A stretch of 64,000 bases of DNA. Source: Kocuria palustris (GTDB taxonomy: Bacteria > Actinomycetota > Actinomycetes > Actinomycetales > Micrococcaceae). A model generated the notes under the pieces. It saw nothing but the letters and a program-made list of their open reading frames with translations, was not told where the DNA came from and did no database searches. The translations under genes were made by a program, and so were the position numbers. The DNA is taken from the NCBI RefSeq assembly GCF_016907795.1, contig NZ_JAFBCR010000001.1, forward strand, positions 1,798,001-1,862,000, in the 5' to 3' direction. Shown piece after piece: positions 59,393 to 64,000 of this stretch; within the stretch, counting starts at the first letter, position 1, and each line of letters starts with the position of its first letter.

Positions 59393-59427
59393 CGCGCGGT
59401 GGCAGGGGGGTGCCTCTATGGTTTTCG

Positions 59428-60651
59428 TCAAGCCGCCAGAGCGACTGACGACGACGCCGGAGGCGTGGTCGGGTCTTCGTACAGGGTGCCATCCCGCAGC
59501 ATCGCGTAGAGCACGTCAGTGCGGCGGCGCGCCAGGGCGATCAGCGCTTGGTTGTGGCGCTTGCCCTGGGCTCGTTTTCGGTCGTAGTAGGCCCTCGAGG
59601 GGCCGTGGTGCAGTGAGGCGAAGGCCGAGAGGAACAGGGCGCGCTTCAGGCGCTTGTTGCCTCCGCGGGGTGCGTGCTCGCCGCGGATCGAGGTCCCTGA
59701 GCGGCGGGTGACGGGGGCGATGCCGGCGTAGGAGGCCAGGTGCCCGGCATCGGCGAAGTCCTTGCCCACGACTTCGGTGAGAATCCGTGCTGCGGTCCTG
59801 ACCCCGATACCGGGCATCGAGATCAGGACCGGATGAAGAGGGTGGGCCTCCACGACAGCCTCCACCTGGGTGGCCAGCCTGGCCCGCTGCTGGAGCAGCC
59901 CGGCGAGCTGCTCGGCCAGGATCGGCACGACGGTGGCTGCGGCCTCGGTGCCAGCGACCACGACGGTCTGCTGGGCCAGGGCTTCGAAGATCTCCTCCGT
60001 CAGAGTGTTCGCCAGTCGGGGTGCGTGCTTGCGCAGCCGGGCGCGCACGTGCCCGGGCCCGGCGGTCTTGAGCTTGCCCGGGGTCGGGTACCGGCCTAGC
60101 AGATCCGCTACTGCCGGGTGCGTGATCCTCGGTCCCAGCACGCGCTCCAGGGCGGGGTGGATCTGGGTCAGCAGCCCGCGCAGCCGGTTGGAGGAAGCGG
60201 TGATCTGAGCGGCGAGATCATCATCGGCGCCAGCGAGCATGGCCAGCTCAGCGATCTGCTCATCATCCACACGGATAGCCCGCAGGGTGTGGGGCATGGT
60301 GCGTGCTGCTTCGGCGATGATCGCGGCATCACGGGCATCGGTCTTGGCCGAGCCCGGGTGCAGGTCTGCGATCCGGCGCATCGCCAGCCCGGGCAGGTAG
60401 GCCACTTCCACGTCTTCGCAGGACTGCGCCACGGCCACGGGCAGGGCACCGATCGTGGCCGGCTGGTCGACCACGAGCAGCACGGGCCCGTGGGCTGCGG
60501 CGAGGTCGTCGAGGATGGCCCGCAGCCGGGTTTCGTCGTTGGGCAGTGCCTTGTCGTAGACCCTTTCGCCAGCGGTGGTGAGGGCGACGGCGTGGTGGTC
60601 GGATTTGCCGACGTCGAGGCCGATGTACACGGCCGGGGTTGGGGTGGTCAT
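59428..60651 (-). CDS. IS110-family transposase (DEDD recombinase)
   Basis: The 407-residue recombinase has an N-terminal RuvC-like domain (VYIGLDVGKSDHHAVAL, LLVVDQPATIGAL, HPGSAKTDARDAAIIAEAAR) and a C-terminal transposase-20 domain with LISMPGIGVRTAARILTEVVG, YAGIAPVTRRSGTS and GGNKRLKRALFLSAF, where the catalytic serine lies. AGGAG precedes the ATG at 60651. The gene seems complete. Members of this family are directed by a bridge RNA made from the non-coding end of the element. Confidence 0.93.
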   Translation of the reverse strand: MTTPTPAVYIGLDVGKSDHHAVALTTAGERVYDKALPNDETRLRAILDDLAAAHGPVLLVVDQPATIGALPVAVAQSCEDVEVAYLPGLAMRRIADLHPGSAKTDARDAAIIAEAARTMPHTLRAIRVDDEQIAELAMLAGADDDLAAQITASSNRLRGLLTQIHPALERVLGPRITHPAVADLLGRYPTPGKLKTAGPGHVRARLRKHAPRLANTLTEEIFEALAQQTVVVAGTEAAATVVPILAEQLAGLLQQRARLATQVEAVVEAHPLHPVLISMPGIGVRTAARILTEVVGKDFADAGHLASYAGIAPVTRRSGTSIRGEHAPRGGNKRLKRALFLSAFASLHHGPSRAYYDRKRAQGKRHNQALIALARRRTDVLYAMLRDGTLYEDPTTPPASSSVALAA

Positions 60652-60699
60652 GGCGGTTGCTCCTGGGCTGGTCGGGCCATGGGTGTGCTGGCCAGCCCT

Positions 60700-60850
60700 G
60701 TGGTGATCACGCTCGGCATCCACGTTACAAAGACCCTCGTGAGGGGGACCCCGCCTCTATCAGCGATCCGTGATCACCAGACCGGTCCTCGGTGACAACA
60801 CCCCCCGGATCATGGACGACTGGGGGCAACGATCATGCCGAGGACCGGCT
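60700..60850 (-). ncRNA. Candidate IS110 bridge RNA
   Basis: The 5' non-coding part of the element has two long stems with inner loops. Stem 1 pairs TGGTGATCAC (60701-60710) with GTGATCACCA (60770-60779) and holds a CCCTCGTGAGGG hairpin. Stem 2 pairs CCGGTCCTCGG (60782-60792) with CCGAGGACCGG (60838-60848), then an asymmetric open loop, then a CCCCC/GGGGG stem. Two such internal loops fit the target- and donor-binding loops of bridge RNAs. Strand is inferred from the transposase. Confidence 0.5.
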
Positions 60851-60936
60851 GGCCGGCACCTGCTCATCCTGGACGATCCAGGCGCCGCCGAAAAGGTAAC
60901 GGGGCGAACGGGGCGGGGAGGGGCGGTGAGAGGATC

Positions 60937-61212
60937 GGGACGAGGACGAGCATCTTCACCACCAACCATGCGCTGGACCCCGATGAGCGCGCCGCCGGTG
61001 CCTGCATGGTACGGCCCGTGCGCATCGGGGATCAGGTGTGGATCGGCGGCTCCGTGGTCATCAACCCAGGAGTCAGCATCGGCGACGGGGCGGTCATCGG
61101 ATCGGGCAGCGTGGTCACCTCGGACCAGCCGGCTCGCAGCGTGGCCGCGGGCGTCCCTGCGCGAGTGCTCCGGGAGATCACCGACAGGGACCGCACCGGC
61201 TGGCCGAGCTGA
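60937..61212 (+). pseudogene. Maltose/galactoside O-acetyltransferase, 5' part missing
   Basis: From codon GTRTSIFTTNHALDPDERAAG on, the frame matches the C-terminal half of hexapeptide-repeat acetyltransferases, with PVRIGDQVWIGGSVVINPGV, GAVIGSGSVVTSDQPA and AAGVPARVLREI. The N-terminal half is absent: upstream sequence belongs to the IS110 element. The missing half is not found on the other side of the element, so a deletion came with or after the insertion. Confidence 0.8.
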
Positions 61213-61230
61213 TGTCGGGGATCCTTCAGC

Positions 61231-62037
61231 TCAGTCGAGCTGGCTCAGGAAGCTCACGAGGGCGTCCGTGAACTCCTGAGGCGTCTCCATGGGCGGAGTA
61301 TGCCCGGCACCGGGGATGGTCACCAGGCGGCCCTGGGGGAGGGCCTCCGCCATGCGCTGGCCGGCCCCGTTGTCGAAGGCGTCGTCCTCTCCGACGATCA
61401 CCAGGCTCTGGAGATGCAGCGCAGGCAGCAGCTGCCTGAAGTCCTGACGCGACGCACGCCCGCGCATGGAGGCCGCAGAGCCCTCGGCGGGGGCTGCGGC
61501 GATCATGGCTCGCACGGCTTCGGCGGTCTCCGGCTTCTGCTCGATGGTCTGAGGCGAGACCATCACGCTCAGGACCTTCTCGGCATAGGCGTCCATGCCG
61601 TCAGCGAGGATGGCGTCGGCGCCCACATTGCGGCGTCGTCGTCCGGCGCGGTCCTCCGCCTCCGGAACGGTGTCGCAGATGACCAGCCCGCGAAGACGGT
61701 CCGCGTGGTCGTGGGCGAACTGCATGGCGATCTGCCCGGCCATCGAGAATCCGAGCACGACGGCGGTCTCCACGCCCAGCTCATCCAGCAGCAGGGCCAG
61801 GTCGTTCGAGAACTCCTCTGTGGAGACGATGCCCTCGGTCACCGCCGAGTCGCCGAATCCGCGCAGGTCCGGTGCGATGACCCGCCAGCCGGCCTCGACG
61901 AGCGCGGGGACCTGGGCGTTCCACATGGAACGGTCGTAGGCGTGCCCGTGCAGCAGGACGATGACCGGTCCGCTGCCCTGATCCGTGAAGGCGATGACGG
62001 TGTCGTCGATCTCGATGCTGCGCTCCTGTGAGCTCAT
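61231..62037 (-). CDS. Alpha/beta hydrolase
   Basis: The 268-residue protein has the alpha/beta hydrolase pattern VIVLLHGHAYDRSMW, the nucleophile serine in LGFSMAGQIAMQFA near residue 95, an acid in VIVGEDDAFDN and the histidine in PGAGHTPPMETP. It resembles lactonase or esterase types such as 3-oxoadipate enol-lactonase, but no pathway gene is adjacent. AGGAGG lies before the ATG at 62037. Confidence 0.9.
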   Translation of the reverse strand: MSSQERSIEIDDTVIAFTDQGSGPVIVLLHGHAYDRSMWNAQVPALVEAGWRVIAPDLRGFGDSAVTEGIVSTEEFSNDLALLLDELGVETAVVLGFSMAGQIAMQFAHDHADRLRGLVICDTVPEAEDRAGRRRRNVGADAILADGMDAYAEKVLSVMVSPQTIEQKPETAEAVRAMIAAAPAEGSAASMRGRASRQDFRQLLPALHLQSLVIVGEDDAFDNGAGQRMAEALPQGRLVTIPGAGHTPPMETPQEFTDALVSFLSQLD

Positions 62038-62275
62038 GATGCGGCCTCCTGCGGCTTTGCGCGTCGGTGCTGGAGCGTGCGGTCCTCGACGGGCCGGCGC
62101 TTCTTGTGGTCCTGTCTCCAGCCTATGCAGGACCAGTGCGGGGCTGCTGTGCTGTCGGTGGACACGGATAGCCTCGGGCACATCGAAGCGAGACCGGTCT
62201 GGGGCCGGAGCGGCAGGCCGTGGACTGCGTCCGGAGGGGCGCGTCCAGGAGTCCGCGGGCAGGGAGGTGGAGCGG

Positions 62276-63136
62276 GTGAGCAGGGTGAGTCGGCTCAGGG
62301 GCCCCGGAGGTCCGGAGCTGTTCGATCTGCCGCGGGAGGCTCGAGAGGTCGCACCCGGAGCCGTTCATGTCCCGGACTGGCTCAGCACGCAGGAGCAGGC
62401 CGAGCTCGTGGCGCAGTGCCGAGGGTGGTCGCGAGGCGATCACCGCATGCGCCGCTACACGACCTCCACCGGCGGAGTGATGTCCGTGCAGTCCACGGTG
62501 CTGGGCCGCACCTGGGAGCTGCCGTGGGCCCCGACGATCTCATCGCCCGAGAGGGGAGCGGCGGCTGGGGGGCCGAAGTCCCCGCGGCCGGCCTCCGGTG
62601 ACCGCCGTGCCGCGGCGGAGGGCAGCACCCCTGACGATGAAGCCGCCGTGGGACAGCGGCTGCCCGAGGCGCTGTGGCATCTCGGTCGTCGTGGGGTTGC
62701 TGCGGCGTACGGGGAAGAGGCTCCGGAGGCCTCGTCGTTCGAGCCGACCACCGCGCTCGTGAACTACTACGACGCATCGGCGCGGATGGGACAGCATCAG
62801 GACCTTGATGAAGCGGGCCCGGAGCCGATCGTGTCCCTCTCCCTCGGGGACTCGTGCATCTTCCGCCTTGGCAATACGGAATCCCGCGGCCGGCCCTACC
62901 AGGACATCGTGCTGCGCAGCGGAGACCTCTTCGTCTTCGGGCGGCAGTCGCGGTGGGCCTTCCATGGGGTGCCGGCCATCCGCCCGGGAACGGGCGACCC
63001 GGCGCTCGGGTTGCGTCACGGCGGTCGGCTGAACATCACGATCCGATCCAACGTGCCAGGAAAGCCGGGGCGCGGGCCTCAGGTGCAGCGCAAGCGAGCG
63101 ATGGCCGCCGATGCCACCGGCGGCGATAGACGCTGA
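62276..63136 (+). CDS. alkB: AlkB-like 2-oxoglutarate/Fe(II) DNA repair dioxygenase
   Basis: The 286-residue product has the AlkB fold with the iron ligands in MGQHQDLDEAG (HxD) and FHGVPAIRPG, and the 2-oxoglutarate arginine in RLNITIRSNVPG. NYYDASARMG precedes the HxD motif as in AlkB. An insert of about 45 residues (about 85-130) rich in Ala, Gly and Glu is longer than usual. The start is GTG at 62276 with GGAGG 9 bases before. It probably demethylates 1-methyladenine and 3-methylcytosine. Confidence 0.9.
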   Translation: MSRVSRLRGPGGPELFDLPREAREVAPGAVHVPDWLSTQEQAELVAQCRGWSRGDHRMRRYTTSTGGVMSVQSTVLGRTWELPWAPTISSPERGAAAGGPKSPRPASGDRRAAAEGSTPDDEAAVGQRLPEALWHLGRRGVAAAYGEEAPEASSFEPTTALVNYYDASARMGQHQDLDEAGPEPIVSLSLGDSCIFRLGNTESRGRPYQDIVLRSGDLFVFGRQSRWAFHGVPAIRPGTGDPALGLRHGGRLNITIRSNVPGKPGRGPQVQRKRAMAADATGGDRR

Positions 63137-63171
63137 CCGGCGATCGACGGAGGCAGACAAGGGAGCAGCAG

Positions 63172-63732
63172 ATGGAGATCGAGACCCCACCGCACAGCGT
63201 CCGGGCCGAGCCCGGGACCGAGGCGTTCACGGACGGCTACCGGCTGCTGGCCGAGGAGCTGGCTTCGGGCGTGGCCGTCGTGGCTGCGCGGCACCGGCGG
63301 CGGGACCACGCCGTGACCGTCACGGGCTGGCTCGACATCTCCTACGATCCGCCCACCATGGCTGTGAGCCTGTTCGATGAGGCACGGATCTGCGAAGCCG
63401 TCGAGTCCTCGCCCACCTGGACGCTGAGCGTCCTCCGCCGGGAGCAGGAACCGACCGCGACCTGGCTGGCCTCGCCGGGCAACCCCGTCGACGGTCTGCT
63501 GGACGGGGTGGGCTTCCGCCGCTCGCCCGTGGGCGGCGCCGCCGTGCTGGATGGGGCACTGGCATGGTTCGAGCTCGAGACGCAGCAGATCCACCCGGCC
63601 GCCACGCACATGCTCGTCGTCGGCCGAGTCGTGGCCATGGGGCGGGGCGGTGAGCAGGGCGCCTCCACCAGTCAGGGCCAGGCCGGTCCCCTGGTCCACT
63701 GGGGCAGAGGGTTCCACGGGCTGGACAGCTGA
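63172..63732 (+). CDS. Flavin reductase-like domain protein
   Basis: The 186-residue product has the FMN-binding split-barrel pattern: ELASGVAVVAARHRRRDHAV, TVTGWLDISYDPPTMAVSLF and FELETQQIHPAATHMLVVGRV. Members reduce flavin for monooxygenases or bind it for other uses; no oxygenase partner is adjacent apart from the AlkB-like gene, which does not need flavin. GGAG precedes the ATG. It begins 35 bases after the AlkB-like stop. Confidence 0.88.
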   Translation: MEIETPPHSVRAEPGTEAFTDGYRLLAEELASGVAVVAARHRRRDHAVTVTGWLDISYDPPTMAVSLFDEARICEAVESSPTWTLSVLRREQEPTATWLASPGNPVDGLLDGVGFRRSPVGGAAVLDGALAWFELETQQIHPAATHMLVVGRVVAMGRGGEQGASTSQGQAGPLVHWGRGFHGLDS

Positions 63733-63982
63733 GGCGGCGCGCGGCCTGCGCTGCGCCTTGCCATGCACCGAGGAATCTTCGGAGGGCAGGCCCGTGTTGT
63801 GCTTTGTGAAGCAGGCGAACCGCCGGGCCCCGCACTTGTGCAAGTCTGAGACGAATGCTGGGTCAGCAGGGCTGATCCGGGGAGCCTCAGCGCTCCTGCC
63901 GCGGGGAGCGCAGCGAGCGGGATCGCGCCCGTCGTCTGCGAAGAGGCCACGCCAGGGGCATATCGCAGGAGTAAGGAGTCAG

Positions 63983-64000
63983 ATGTCGCAGCAGGACAGC
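63983..64000 (+). CDS. Start of a gene cut by the window end
   Basis: TAAGGAG, 7 bases before the ATG at 63983, is a strong ribosome binding site, and the frame reads MSQQDS to the end of the window. The protein cannot be named. The 250 bases before it (63733-63982) show no gene. Confidence 0.5.

Larger units (their letters stand above)
59400..60900 (-). mobile_element. IS110-family insertion sequence (ends approximate)
   Basis: The element comprises the IS110-type recombinase gene and the non-coding region upstream of it. IS110 elements have no terminal inverted repeats, so ends cannot be fixed by eye. The left limit is after repeat copy 4. The right limit lies before the first codon of the truncated acetyltransferase (60937). 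Confidence 0.6.

Overview
The window is high-GC actinobacterial DNA. The 16S rRNA gene, which lacks a tRNA in its spacer and carries Micrococcaceae-type sequence, suggests a Micrococcaceae member close to Rothia or Kocuria. This is a judgement from memory, not a database search. Gene starts commonly overlap the previous stop (ATGA, GTGA), long GC-rich hairpins separate transcription units, and several short genes may be leaderless.

Layout. 1-3416: glycine cleavage (gcvP end, gcvT, gcvH) followed by L-serine dehydratase. 3470-6856: divergent MocR/PdxR-type regulator and the PLP synthase pair pdxS-pdxT. 6974-13519: leftward genes for alanine dehydrogenase, an SRPBCC protein and an overlapping group of glycerate kinase, SLC13-type carrier, an odd orphan histidine kinase and a small acidic protein. 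13608-15157: ElaA-like acetyltransferase fusion and an M50-like protease. 15262-25670: a polyol-use region (mannitol-type dehydrogenase, xylulokinase, SorC regulator, ABC importer, sorbitol-type dehydrogenase, MsmK-like ATPase) with shared operator-like sites. 25848-26557: two tandem copies of a non-coding unit built of hairpins that display the same loop, GGGCAG. 26589-28725: AbgT-type carrier and glutathione peroxidase. 28845-34873: lactate use, lutABC leftward and lldP-lldR rightward around a GntR-type operator. 35045-39766: secreted proteins, a c-di-AMP riboswitch before an NlpC/P60 hydrolase, and two CNNM/CBS proteins behind a possible leader peptide. 39826-45948: beta-lactamase-like lipoprotein, membrane hydrolase, and an SqdB/SqdX pair for sulfoquinovose transfer. 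46287-52856: acyltransferase, a leader RNA with two sulfur-amino-acid PLP enzymes, DUF4870 protein, DNA alkyl repair protein and acetyltransferase. 53019-59054: complete rRNA operon. 59084-64000: three palindromic repeats, an IS110-type element with a likely bridge RNA, a truncated acetyltransferase, a hydrolase, an AlkB-like oxygenase, a flavin reductase-like protein and the first codons of another gene.

The metabolic themes fit together: glycine, serine, alanine and lactate are all funnelled to pyruvate, while polyols enter through xylulose 5-phosphate. The least explained elements are the tandem GGGCAG hairpin RNAs (25848-26557), the dispersed double-stem palindrome (four copies), the orphan kinase coupled to a carrier, and the PdxR-like regulator that has lost its PLP-binding lysine.
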